From positions 1 to 15,381 of the forward strand of contig JAZQDM010000022.1 of NCBI GenBank assembly GCA_045546775.1: 15,381 bases of DNA. Direction: 5' to 3'. The notes below the pieces were generated by a model, which did no database searches, was not told the DNA's origin, and worked only from the letters and a program-made list of their open reading frames with translations. This DNA comes from RGIG3002 sp045546775. GTDB taxonomy: Bacteria; Bacillota; Clostridia; Lachnospirales; Lachnospiraceae. Positions within the stretch are counted from its first letter, which is position 1, and each line of letters begins with the position of its first letter. The position numbers and the translations under genes were made by a program. Positions 1 through 7,271 of this stretch are shown here, one piece after another.

Positions 1-1
1 T

Positions 2-2089
2 AATCGGCCGAATTATAATAATAATCAGGGTAGTCATCAAGGTGGTGGCACTGGTCAAGGTGGCAACCGCAGCTTTGGCAATAATGACCGCGATAGAAGA
101 GGCAATGGCGGGCAGGACAACAAGTTCAGAAACAAAAACCAGGGAAGTTCCTTCCTTGCAGAAGCACCAATCAAAGATGCTGAAAAGCACAGAGATGAAG
201 AAAAACGCAGAATAAGTCAGGAGAAAGACAAACGCTCCAAAAAAGACTTGATTTACGAAGAGGACGACAGCAAATTAAAGAACAAACCGGGTAGATTTAT
301 TAAACCGGAGAAAAAAGTAGAAGTAGTGGAAGAGCAAATTAAAGTAATTACACTTCCGGAATCTTTGACGATTAAAGAGTTGGCAGACAAAATGAAAATG
401 CAACCTTCTGTTATTATCAAGAAGTTGTTTATGCAGGGTCAGATTGTAACCGTAAACTCTGATATTTCTTTTGAAGAAGCGGAAAATATCGCAATTGAAT
501 ATGACATTATTTGTGAGCAGGAAGAAAAAGTGGATGTTATCGAAGAACTTCTTAGAGAAGAAGAAGAGCCGGAAGACAGCCTTGTAGCAAGACCGCCTGT
601 TATTTGTGTAATGGGTCACGTTGACCATGGTAAAACATCCCTTTTGGATGCAATCCGTAAAACTAACGTAACGGACAGAGAAGCGGGTGGTATTACACAG
701 CACATTGGTGCTTATACTATTACAGCAAACGGCCAGCAGATTACATTCCTTGATACACCGGGACATGAAGCGTTTACTGCGATGCGTATGCGTGGTGCAA
801 ACTCCACAGATATTGCCATTCTTGTAGTAGCTGCAGACGATGGTGTTATGCCGCAGACAATTGAAGCAATCAACCATGCGAAAGCGGCAGGAATTGAAAT
901 TATCGTGGCAGTAAACAAAATTGATAAGCCCAGTGCAAACATTGACCGCGTAAAACAGGAAATGACAGAATATGAATTAATTCCGGTAGATTGGGGCGGA
1001 AGCACAGAATTCGTTCCGGTATCTGCAAAATCCGGAGAAGGAATTGACACCTTGTTGGAGACTATCCTTCTTACAGCAGAAATTATGGAATTAAAAGCAA
1101 ATCCGAACCGCAAAGCAAGAGGTCTTGTTATCGAAGCGGAATTGGATAAGGGACGTGGTCCGGTTGCAACTGTATTGGTACAAAAAGGTACCCTTCATGT
1201 AGGTGACTTTGTATCAGCAGGAGCAAGCCATGGTAAAGTAAGAGCTATGGTGGATGACAAAGGAAGACGCGTAAAAGAAGCAGGACCGTCTACACCGGTT
1301 GAAATTCTTGGTCTTTCCGATGTACCGAGTGCAGGTGAAGTTATTCTTTCACATGATAATGATAAGACTGCAAAATCTTATGCAGAAACATACCTTGCAC
1401 AGAATAAAGAGAAAATGCTGGAAGAGACAAAAACAAAAATGTCTCTGGATGATTTGTTTACACAGATTCAGGCAGGTAACTTAAAAGAATTGAACCTTAT
1501 CGTAAAAGCAGACGTGCAAGGTAGCGTAGAAGCGGTAAAACAGAGTCTTTTGAAGTTGTCCAACGACGAAGTTGTTGTAAAATGCATTCACGGTGGTGTT
1601 GGTGCTATCAATGAATCCGATGTTACTTTGGCAAGTGCATCTTCTGCCATCATTATCGGTTTCAACGTTCGTCCGGATGCGACAGCAAAAACCATTGCAG
1701 AACGTGAAGGTGTGGATGTAAGACTTTACAGAGTAATTTACCAGGCAATCGAGGATATCGAAGCGGCAATGAAAGGTATGCTTGACCCGGTATTCGAAGA
1801 AAAGATTATCGGTCACGCAGAAGTACGTCAGATTTTCAAGGCATCTGCAGTCGGAAATATTGCAGGTTCTTATGTGCTTGACGGTATCTTCGAAAGAGGA
1901 TGTAAAGTTCGTATTACAAGAGAAGGCGAGCAGATTTTTGAAGGTGAGCTTGCTTCCCTTAAGAGATTTAAAGATGATGTCAAAGAGGTAAAAGCCGGCT
2001 TCGAGTGTGGTCTTGTATTTGAAGGATTTGACCAGATGCAGGAACTCGATATTGTAGAAGCATACAAGATGGTAGAGGTACCTCGTTAA
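2..2089 (+). CDS. infB: Translation initiation factor IF-2, 5'-truncated by window edge
   Basis: GTPase that delivers initiator fMet-tRNA to the 30S subunit and promotes subunit joining. The frame is open from base 2, so the start codon lies upstream; the TTG at 248 is internal. The first ~50 visible residues are Asn/Gln/Gly/Arg-rich low complexity, the usual variable N-terminal linker. They are followed by a charged region and an IF2_N module (around TLPESLTIKELADKM, bases ~350-510). The G domain shows all five motifs: G1 GHVDHGKT (614-637), G2 GGITQHIG, G3 DTPGHE, G4 NKID and G5 SAKSG. Domains II-IV follow, with the late region HAEVRQIFKAS typical of the fMet-tRNA-binding C-terminus. It is the first visible gene of a translation operon with rbfA downstream. 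About 695 residues are visible. Identity is firm; only the N-terminus is missing. Confidence 0.98.
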   Translation, partial: NRPNYNNNQGSHQGGGTGQGGNRSFGNNDRDRRGNGGQDNKFRNKNQGSSFLAEAPIKDAEKHRDEEKRRISQEKDKRSKKDLIYEEDDSKLKNKPGRFIKPEKKVEVVEEQIKVITLPESLTIKELADKMKMQPSVIIKKLFMQGQIVTVNSDISFEEAENIAIEYDIICEQEEKVDVIEELLREEEEPEDSLVARPPVICVMGHVDHGKTSLLDAIRKTNVTDREAGGITQHIGAYTITANGQQITFLDTPGHEAFTAMRMRGANSTDIAILVVAADDGVMPQTIEAINHAKAAGIEIIVAVNKIDKPSANIDRVKQEMTEYELIPVDWGGSTEFVPVSAKSGEGIDTLLETILLTAEIMELKANPNRKARGLVIEAELDKGRGPVATVLVQKGTLHVGDFVSAGASHGKVRAMVDDKGRRVKEAGPSTPVEILGLSDVPSAGEVILSHDNDKTAKSYAETYLAQNKEKMLEETKTKMSLDDLFTQIQAGNLKELNLIVKADVQGSVEAVKQSLLKLSNDEVVVKCIHGGVGAINESDVTLASASSAIIIGFNVRPDATAKTIAEREGVDVRLYRVIYQAIEDIEAAMKGMLDPVFEEKIIGHAEVRQIFKASAVGNIAGSYVLDGIFERGCKVRITREGEQIFEGELASLKRFKDDVKEVKAGFECGLVFEGFDQMQELDIVEAYKMVEVPR

Positions 2090-2100
2090 CAGTAGGAAAA

Positions 2101-2177
2101 GAGAGAATCAGGCAACCGTTGGGGAGCCTGACTCTTTCATATCAGGAAGGACGTGCCCAAGAAAGCATCTGCCTGAT
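2101..2177 (+). other. Structured infB-rbfA spacer with hairpins and alternative pairing
   Basis: The 104-base gap contains a 13-bp stem with one mismatch (2101-2113 with 2126-2138, 12-nt loop). A second weak 6-bp stem follows (2141-2146 with 2172-2177). The 5' arm of the first (2107-2114) can instead pair perfectly for 8 bp with 2170-2177, so two folds exclude each other. No T-run follows, so it does not look like an intrinsic terminator. It ends just before the rbfA ribosome binding site (AAGGA, 2181-2185). A role in RNA processing or rbfA translation is inference. Confidence 0.45.
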
Positions 2178-2193
2178 AGAAAGGAAATGAGCT

Positions 2194-2580
2194 TTGAGAA
2201 AGAACAGTGTAAAAAATACAAGAATCAACGGTGAAGTGCAGCGTGCACTTGCAGATATTATTCGTGGTGGAATCAAAGACCCACGTATCAATCCGCTTAC
2301 AAGCGTTGTTGCTGTTGAAGTAGCACCGGATTTAAAAACGTGCAAGGCATGGATTAGTGTATATGGTGATGAAAAAGCAATTGAAGATACACTTGCGGGG
2401 CTTAAAAGTGCGGAAGGCTATATCCGCAACCAGCTTGCAAAAAAAATCAACTTGCGTAACACACCGGAAATTCATTTTATTATGGACCAGTCGATTGCAT
2501 ATGGTGTATCTATGTCAAAATTAATTGATGATGTGAACAAAAATATGCCAGTAAGAGAAGAAGAGGCGTCAGATGATTAA
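2194..2580 (+). CDS. rbfA: 30S ribosome-binding factor A
   Basis: Small KH-fold protein that binds the immature 30S subunit and assists 16S rRNA 5'-end maturation, notably in the cold. The 128-residue length is normal for the family. The KH-type signature is clear: an N-terminal helix (GEVQRALADIIRGG), then KDPRINPLTSVVAVEVAPDLK and AWISVYGD, and a C-terminal helix ending in TPEIHFIMDQSI. The start is TTG at 2194, with AAGGA at 2181-2185 eight bases upstream. The ATG at 2188 is in another frame and closes after 15 codons. The gene sits between infB and nrnA as in many Firmicutes, and its 3' end overlaps nrnA by 8 bases, suggesting translational coupling. Confidence 0.96.
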   Translation: MRKNSVKNTRINGEVQRALADIIRGGIKDPRINPLTSVVAVEVAPDLKTCKAWISVYGDEKAIEDTLAGLKSAEGYIRNQLAKKINLRNTPEIHFIMDQSIAYGVSMSKLIDDVNKNMPVREEEASDD

Positions 2581-3532
2581 TATTTTACAAGAGTGTAAAG
2601 AAGCAAAAACAATCGGTATCAGTGGTCATGTCAGACCTGACGGAGACTGCGTCGGAGCCTGCATGGGACTTTATTTGTACTTGAAAAAGGCAATGCCGGA
2701 AGCAAGCGTAGAAGTGCTTTTGGAGAAACCGGCAGATATTTTTTCCTGTATTGAAGAGGTAGAACAGATTTGTTCGGACTTTGGAGCAGACAAACAGTTT
2801 GATGTGTTTTTTGCGGTGGACTGTGAAAAGTCAAGATTGGGAGAAGCAGAAAAATATTTTGACAACGCCAAAAAGACAATCAATATTGACCATCATGTGA
2901 GCAATAGTGGCAGTGGTATGCTTAATTATATTGTGCCTACTGCCAGTTCTGCCAGTGAGCTCGTTTACGATTTGATGGAAGAAGAGTATATGACGGAAGC
3001 CATTGCAAAAGCAATTTATATCGGTATTATTCACGATACCGGTGTATTCCAATATTCCAATACGAATCCGAAAACGTTGCAAGTGGCAGCGAAATTACTC
3101 ACATACGGCTTTGACTTTTCAAAAATCATTGAAGAGACATTTTATCAAAAAACATATGTGCAGAACCAGATTATGGGGCGTGCCGTTTTGGAAAGTATTT
3201 TGTTTATGGACGGCCACTGTGTGGTAAGCAGCGTGGACAAACGTACGATGGCTTTTTATGATGTGACACCAAAGGATTTGGATGGCATTGTAAACCAGCT
3301 TCGCAATACAAAAGGTGTAGATTGCGCCATTTTTATGTATGAGACAGATGTGCTCGAATATAAAGTAAGTCTGCGTTCCAACGAGAACGTAAACGTTGCA
3401 AAAGTAGCAGAATTTTTTGGTGGCGGCGGACATGTGCGCGCGGCAGGATGTACGATGAAAGGCACATTCCATGATGTAATTAACAATTTGTCACGTCATA
3501 TCGAAGCACAGCTGAAAACGGTTGAATGTTAA
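2573..3532 (+). CDS. nrnA: DHH-family bifunctional oligoribonuclease / pAp phosphatase (NrnA-type)
   Basis: Cytoplasmic phosphoesterase expected to degrade 2-5-nt RNAs (nanoRNA) to mononucleotides and, as in Bacillus NrnA, to dephosphorylate pAp. The 319-residue length is normal. Visible motifs: motif I GHVRPDGD (residues 18-25, His19, Asp23, Asp25), motif II Asp83 in FAVDCEKSRLG, motif III DHH (106-108), motif IV HDTGVFQYSNT (154-164), and the C-terminal DHHA1 substrate-binding motif GGGGHVRAAG (283-292). All metal-binding positions are present. Start ATG 2573 has AGAGG at 2562-2566 and overlaps the end of rbfA by 8 bases. The location between rbfA and truB is the classic Firmicute arrangement. 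Substrate preference between RNA and pAp cannot be read from the sequence. Confidence 0.94.
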   Translation: MINILQECKEAKTIGISGHVRPDGDCVGACMGLYLYLKKAMPEASVEVLLEKPADIFSCIEEVEQICSDFGADKQFDVFFAVDCEKSRLGEAEKYFDNAKKTINIDHHVSNSGSGMLNYIVPTASSASELVYDLMEEEYMTEAIAKAIYIGIIHDTGVFQYSNTNPKTLQVAAKLLTYGFDFSKIIEETFYQKTYVQNQIMGRAVLESILFMDGHCVVSSVDKRTMAFYDVTPKDLDGIVNQLRNTKGVDCAIFMYETDVLEYKVSLRSNENVNVAKVAEFFGGGGHVRAAGCTMKGTFHDVINNLSRHIEAQLKTVEC

Positions 3533-3549
3533 GATGACAGGACAAAATT

Positions 3550-3558
3550 TGGTACAAT
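3550..3558 (+). promoter_or_regulatory. Possible extended -10 promoter ahead of truB
   Basis: In the 54-base gap between nrnA and the chosen truB start there is a TG-N-TACAAT element (3550-3558), an extended -10. No good -35 lies at 16-18 bp; the nearest match, TGACAG (3535-3540), is only 12 bp away. A transcript would begin near 3565, just upstream of the truB ribosome binding site. It could supplement operon read-through. Confidence 0.3.
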
Positions 3559-3586
3559 AGATACTTTGGAACAGGAGACAAAGGGA

Positions 3587-4498
3587 TTGATTAACGGAGT
3601 CTTAAACGTATACAAAGAAGCCGGGTTTACGTCCCATGATGTGGTGGCGAAGCTTCGTGGTATTTTGAAACAGAAAAAAATCGGACATACCGGTACCCTT
3701 GACCCGGATGCGGTAGGTGTGCTGCCGGTATGCCTTGGAAACGGCACAAAGTTGTGTGACATGCTTGCGGACAAAAGCAAAGAGTATGTGGCAGTTATGC
3801 GGCTTGGTGTTGTGACAGATACGCAGGATATGTCCGGACAGATTTTGACACAATCACAAGTGAATTGCTCGGAAGAACAAGTCAAAGAAGCGATTTTTTC
3901 ATTTTTGGGAACATATAACCAGATACCGCCGATGTACTCTGCGTTGAAAGTAAACGGAAAGAAGCTTTATGAGTTGGCAAGGGAAGGCAAGGAAATAGAA
4001 CGAAAAGCAAGAGAGGTTTGTATCCATGACCTGGAAATCATTCATATGGAATTGCCACTTGTTACCTTTCGTGTAGATTGCTCAAAAGGTACGTATATCC
4101 GTACGCTTTGTCAGGATATCGGTGAAAAATTGGGCTGCGGTGCGGCCATGGAGTCTTTGAAGCGTACGAGAGTGGGCATTTTTTATGAGAAAGATGCTTT
4201 GACGCTATCGCAGATAGAAGAACTTGCGCATGCCGGTGAGATTTTACCAAAAGTGATGCCGGTGGATGCGGTTTTTGCACATTTGCCAAAGACGATAGTA
4301 AAGCAGGAATTCCGCAAACGAATTGACAACGGGAATGCATTGTATGTGAATCAGATACGGGTGATGAAAGGTGCACTGAAAAAAGAAGAAGGTGCACAGT
4401 GCCGTGTTTATAACGATGAAGATGTTTTTTGCGGTATTTATCAGTATTGTGTAGCAGACAAGCAGCTTAAACCTGCGAAGATGTTTCCCGCAAATTAA
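3587..4498 (+). CDS. truB: tRNA pseudouridine(55) synthase
   Basis: Isomerises U55 to pseudouridine in the T-loop of most tRNAs. The motif GHTGTLDP holds the catalytic Asp39, followed by GVLPVCLGNGTK; the conserved blocks PPMYSALKVNGKKLYELAREG (split over ~114-134), CSKGTYIRTLCQDIG (165-179) and LKRTRVGIF are intact. A short PUA-like C-terminal segment follows (~250-285). I chose TTG 3587: it gives the usual family N-terminus (INGVLNVYKEAG) and has AGGAG at 3573-3577, nine bases upstream. A TTG at 3566 would add seven residues but has no ribosome binding site. The resulting 303 residues fit the family. It is followed 17 bases later by ribF, a standard pairing. Confidence 0.95.
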   Translation: MINGVLNVYKEAGFTSHDVVAKLRGILKQKKIGHTGTLDPDAVGVLPVCLGNGTKLCDMLADKSKEYVAVMRLGVVTDTQDMSGQILTQSQVNCSEEQVKEAIFSFLGTYNQIPPMYSALKVNGKKLYELAREGKEIERKAREVCIHDLEIIHMELPLVTFRVDCSKGTYIRTLCQDIGEKLGCGAAMESLKRTRVGIFYEKDALTLSQIEELAHAGEILPKVMPVDAVFAHLPKTIVKQEFRKRIDNGNALYVNQIRVMKGALKKEEGAQCRVYNDEDVFCGIYQYCVADKQLKPAKMFPAN

Positions 4499-4515
4499 AA
4501 TTTAAAGGATAGAAT

Positions 4516-5442
4516 ATGCAGATTATTCAGCACACAACAGAGTTTAAAATAGAAGAAAAAACGGCGGTTGCACTCGGCAAATTTGACGGAATACACCGAG
4601 GGCATAAACAATTGCTTGAAAAAATATTAGAAATGAAATCAAAAGGGCTGAAGACGGCGATTTTTACATTTTCGCCTTCTCCGGCTTCCTTTTTTCAAAA
4701 TTGTATCGTAAAAGAGCTTTCTACAAAACAAGAGAAAGAAGCCATGTTTGAGGAACTTGGCATTGATATTTTGATAGAATTTCCACTGAACAAAGAAACG
4801 GCAGCAATGGAACCGGAACAATTTGTTTCGGAAATACTTATGAAACAGATGAATGTTGCGTTTGTGGCGGCGGGAAGTGATTTGTCTTTTGGAAACAAAG
4901 GCAGAGGAGATGCAAAGTTACTTGCGCAGTTTGCGAAAGACAATAATTTTACAGTAGAAATTATCGACAAAGTATGCCATGAGGGAAGAGAAATCAGTTC
5001 TTCTTTTGTGCGGGAAGAAGTAGAAAAGGGAAATATGGAGCTTGTAACAAAGCTTATTGGAGCTCCCTATTTTGTAAGCGGAACTGTGTTGCATGGAAAT
5101 CGGATTGGCAGAACATTGGGATTTCCGACGGTCAATTTAATTCCGGATGAAGAAAAATTACTGCCTCCTTGCGGGGTGTATTATTCTACCATCCAAGTAG
5201 AAGGCAAAATATATAACGGTGTTACAAATATTGGTTACAAGCCAACGGTAAGTGAAACGGAAAGCTTGGGTGTAGAAACTTATATTTACGATTTTTCGGA
5301 TGACGTATATGGAAAAGAAATAAAAGTGTCACTGGAATATTTTAAAAGACCGGAACAAAAATTTGGCAGTTTTGATGAACTGAAAAGGCAGATTCAACAA
5401 GATAAAGAGGACGGTTTTGTCTATTTTGCAGAAAAAATGTGA
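4516..5442 (+). CDS. ribF: Bifunctional riboflavin kinase / FMN adenylyltransferase
   Basis: Converts riboflavin to FMN and then to FAD. The N-terminal nucleotidyltransferase domain shows GKFDGIHRGH (21-30) and the ISSSFVRE motif (160-167). The C-terminal flavokinase domain shows GRTLGFPTVN (198-207), GVYYSTIQVEGK, NIGYKPTV and the terminal block FKRPEQKFGSFDEL. At 308 residues both domains are complete. ATG 4516 is preceded by AAAGGA (4504-4509). It is the last gene of the infB-type operon here. No convincing terminator follows; only an A/T hairpin overlaps the stop codon, and the next promoter's -35 box begins 8 bases after the stop. Confidence 0.96.
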   Translation: MQIIQHTTEFKIEEKTAVALGKFDGIHRGHKQLLEKILEMKSKGLKTAIFTFSPSPASFFQNCIVKELSTKQEKEAMFEELGIDILIEFPLNKETAAMEPEQFVSEILMKQMNVAFVAAGSDLSFGNKGRGDAKLLAQFAKDNNFTVEIIDKVCHEGREISSSFVREEVEKGNMELVTKLIGAPYFVSGTVLHGNRIGRTLGFPTVNLIPDEEKLLPPCGVYYSTIQVEGKIYNGVTNIGYKPTVSETESLGVETYIYDFSDDVYGKEIKVSLEYFKRPEQKFGSFDELKRQIQQDKEDGFVYFAEKM

Positions 5443-5449
5443 TTTTTTG

Positions 5450-5478
5450 TTGACATAAATAGTTACAATTGCTATAAT
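5450..5478 (+). promoter_or_regulatory. Perfect consensus sigma-A promoter for the NlpC/P60 gene
   Basis: TTGACA (5450-5455), a 17-bp spacer and TATAAT (5473-5478), with TG at 5470-5471 making an extended -10 as well. Transcription should start near 5485, giving a leader of about 45 bases. Every recognised position matches consensus, so basal strength should be high and any control probably acts negatively or after initiation. Confidence 0.9.
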
Positions 5479-5483
5479 AGCTC

Positions 5484-5510
5484 CGTAACATATTTAACAA
5501 ATTTGTAACA
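5484..5510 (+). promoter_or_regulatory. Repeats and WalR-like half-sites at the NlpC/P60 start site
   Basis: GTAACA occurs at 5485-5490 and 5505-5510, exactly 20 bp apart. ACAAATTTGT (5497-5506) is a 10-bp palindrome. TTTAAC (5493-5498), five bases, TGTAAC (5504-5509) matches the WalR (YycF) tandem pattern TGTWAH-N5-TGTWAH at 11 of 12 positions. The site lies at and just after the predicted start point, where a bound regulator would most simply repress. Binding by WalR is inference. Confidence 0.3.
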
Positions 5511-5530
5511 ATTTTGGAATGGAACAAAAA

Positions 5531-6568
5531 ATGAGCAAAAAACGTCAGATATTGTGTGCGACAGTGTTTGCAATGGGGATTATGTTTTTTGGCAAACCGA
5601 TAGAGGCACATGCAACAGAAATTACATTAGTAAAAAATACATTATCAGAGCCGGTAGGAGTGGCATCGCTCGTTCAGTCTGATATGTCAGTGGCAGAGTA
5701 TATTGAAACAGCAAATCATGCAGATGAAATTTATTGGGGCTATTACAACATTGGTATAGCAAATGTAGACAATAATTTGAATGTGCGTGAGACACCGGAT
5801 ACATCCGGCAAATTGGTTGGTAAACTTCCAAAAGATGCAGCGTGTGATGTGCTCAGTATCGAAGGAGAATGGGCGCATATCAAATCCGGCGAAGTGGAAG
5901 GCTATGTAAGCATGGAATACATACTTACCGGTGTGGACGCAAAATTGCGTGCAAGACAGGTTGTAAAGACAGTTGCGACTGTTACAACCGATGCTTTAAA
6001 AATTAGAGAAGAGCCCAATACGGAATGTGGTGTTTTGACACTTGTTCCGGAAGGCGAAGAACTGGAAGTCGTGGAAGTAATGGACGGCTGGGTAAAAATC
6101 AACTTGGACGGTGAAGACTATTATGTTTCTGCAGAATATGTAGAAGTTGGTGAGAAACTTGGTACGGCATTTACCATGACAGAGCTTTTGTATGGACAAG
6201 GTGTATCTGATTTGCGTGTAGACCTTTGTGAATTTGCAAAACAGTTTGTTGGTAATCCTTACGTTTGGGGTGGGACAAGTCTTACAAATGGTGCAGACTG
6301 CTCCGGTTTCGTGCTTAGCGTATACAAAAACTTTGGTTATACGTTGCCGCATTATTCCGGTTCCCAGGCAAACAGTGGTACAACGATTAAAGTATCTCAG
6401 GTACAGCCGGGCGATTTGATTTTCTACAGTGCAAACGGAAGAATCAATCACGTAGCAATTTATATCGGTGGCGGTCAGGTCGTTCATGCGAGCAGCCCAT
6501 CCACAGGTATCCGTATTTCAAGCTACAACTATCGTACGCCGACTAAGGCAGTTCGAATTTTACCATAA
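5531..6568 (+). CDS. Secreted SH3-SH3-NlpC/P60 peptidoglycan hydrolase
   Basis: Exported cell-wall hydrolase, probably a gamma-D-glutamyl-diamino-acid endopeptidase cutting stem peptides. The N-terminus has a signal peptide: KK-R, a hydrophobic stretch, then likely cleavage near AHATE. Two bacterial SH3 domains follow (residues ~78-138 and ~151-212 counted from an ATG at 5519), both with the LNVRETP or LKIREEP strand typical of the fold. The C-terminal NlpC/P60 domain (~232-349) has the expected Cys-His-His: Cys261 in DCSGF, His311 in NHVAIY, His323 in VVHAS. Two in-frame starts exist, 5519 and 5531. I prefer 5531 because GGAA (5521-5524) sits at proper distance, while 5519 has no room for a ribosome binding site. 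It is monocistronic: strong promoter before, terminator after. Confidence 0.93.
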   Translation: MSKKRQILCATVFAMGIMFFGKPIEAHATEITLVKNTLSEPVGVASLVQSDMSVAEYIETANHADEIYWGYYNIGIANVDNNLNVRETPDTSGKLVGKLPKDAACDVLSIEGEWAHIKSGEVEGYVSMEYILTGVDAKLRARQVVKTVATVTTDALKIREEPNTECGVLTLVPEGEELEVVEVMDGWVKINLDGEDYYVSAEYVEVGEKLGTAFTMTELLYGQGVSDLRVDLCEFAKQFVGNPYVWGGTSLTNGADCSGFVLSVYKNFGYTLPHYSGSQANSGTTIKVSQVQPGDLIFYSANGRINHVAIYIGGGQVVHASSPSTGIRISSYNYRTPTKAVRILP

Positions 6569-6583
6569 GAGACTAGAAAGAGG

Positions 6584-6613
6584 AAAGGTGTCCGATTGAC
6601 GGGCACCTTTTTT
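6584..6613 (+). terminator. Intrinsic terminator after the NlpC/P60 gene
   Basis: An 8-bp GC-rich stem (6587-6594 with 6600-6607, one G-U), extended by A-T pairs and with a 5-base loop, runs directly into six T residues (6608-6613). It separates the hydrolase from the sigma factor gene. Confidence 0.92.
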
Positions 6614-6630
6614 GCCTTATAGGAAAGATT

Positions 6631-6673
6631 TGTCACGCTAAAGTGTAAGATTTTCGGTCTAAAAGTTGTCTAT
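6631..6673 (+). promoter_or_regulatory. Candidate ECF-type promoter(s) of the sigma/anti-sigma operon
   Basis: There is no good sigma-A promoter in the gap. Instead two interleaved ECF-like pairs are visible: TGTCACG (6631-6637) with CGGTCT (6655-6660), spacer 17; and TGTAAG (6644-6649) with TGTCTA (6667-6672), spacer 17. Many ECF promoters pair a TGTMAC-like -35 with a CGTC-like -10, so autoregulation is plausible. The 8-base repeat GTGTAAGA occurs at 6643-6650 and 6678-6685. Which pair is used is not decidable here. Confidence 0.4.
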
Positions 6674-6710
6674 ATAGGTGTAAGAGAAAATTTAGAAAGA
6701 AGGATTGCGT

Positions 6711-7271
6711 ATGAACGACAAGGATATCATCCGGCTATATTTGGATAGAGACCAGCGAGCGTTGTCTGTCACAGCAAGGAAGTATGGGAAATATTGCACT
6801 GCTATTGCAAGGAATATATTAGACAACAAGGAAGATATAGAAGAATGTGTCAATGATACATATTTAAGTACATGGAACGCTATACCACCAACGATACCGA
6901 CAGTACTTTCTGCGTTTCTTGCAAAAATTACAAGAAACTTAGCTTTCAACAAGTACAAGCATAATCATGCTAAAAAACGTGGAAACGGAGAAATTGCAGT
7001 TGTTCTTGATGAACTTGAAGAGTGTGTATCCGGCGTGGATAATGTAGAGCAAGAAATCGATAGAAGAGAACTTATCACAACAATCAATGCTTTTTTGGAA
7101 GCTTTACCAGCGAAAAAGAGAAGTATATTCGTTTGTAGATATTGGTATTCTGAAAGCGTTTCATCCATTGCCAAACGATATGAAATGACAGAAAGTAATG
7201 TGGCTGTTACATTAAACAGATTGCGTGTTCAGTTGAAAGAATACTTATCGGAAAGGGGTTATGTATTGTGA
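6711..7271 (+). CDS. ECF-type sigma-70 family RNA polymerase sigma factor
   Basis: Alternative sigma factor with region 2 (~13-82: DQRALSVTARKYGKYC, EDIEECVNDTYLSTWNAIPP, AFLAKITRNLAFNKYK) and region 4 (~122-182: FLEALPAKKRSIFVCRYWY, then helix-turn-helix SVSSIAKRYEMTESNVAVTLNRLR). No region 1.1 or 3 is present; at 186 residues it has typical ECF size. ATG 6711 is preceded by AAGGA (6700-6704); a TTG six bases earlier abuts that site and is unlikely. The last codons overlap the next gene in a GTGA arrangement, so factor and partner are made together. The DECV/PP-x-P sequence style resembles the Firmicute ECF30-like group, which is recall rather than a search result. Regulon unknown. Confidence 0.93.
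   Translation: MNDKDIIRLYLDRDQRALSVTARKYGKYCTAIARNILDNKEDIEECVNDTYLSTWNAIPPTIPTVLSAFLAKITRNLAFNKYKHNHAKKRGNGEIAVVLDELEECVSGVDNVEQEIDRRELITTINAFLEALPAKKRSIFVCRYWYSESVSSIAKRYEMTESNVAVTLNRLRVQLKEYLSERGYVL

Noticed and set aside
248..250. TTG at 248 as the start of IF-2
   Set aside because: The frame is open back to base 2 with typical IF-2 N-terminal low-complexity sequence, so the gene begins upstream of the window.
2188..2235. ATG at 2188 as an rbfA start or small leader peptide
   Set aside because: It is in another frame, closes after 15 codons and lies only two bases from the Shine-Dalgarno sequence.
5432..5448. Inverted repeat AAAAAAT-GTG-ATTTTTT at the ribF stop as a terminator
   Set aside because: The stem is purely A-T with a 3-base loop; too weak for an intrinsic terminator.
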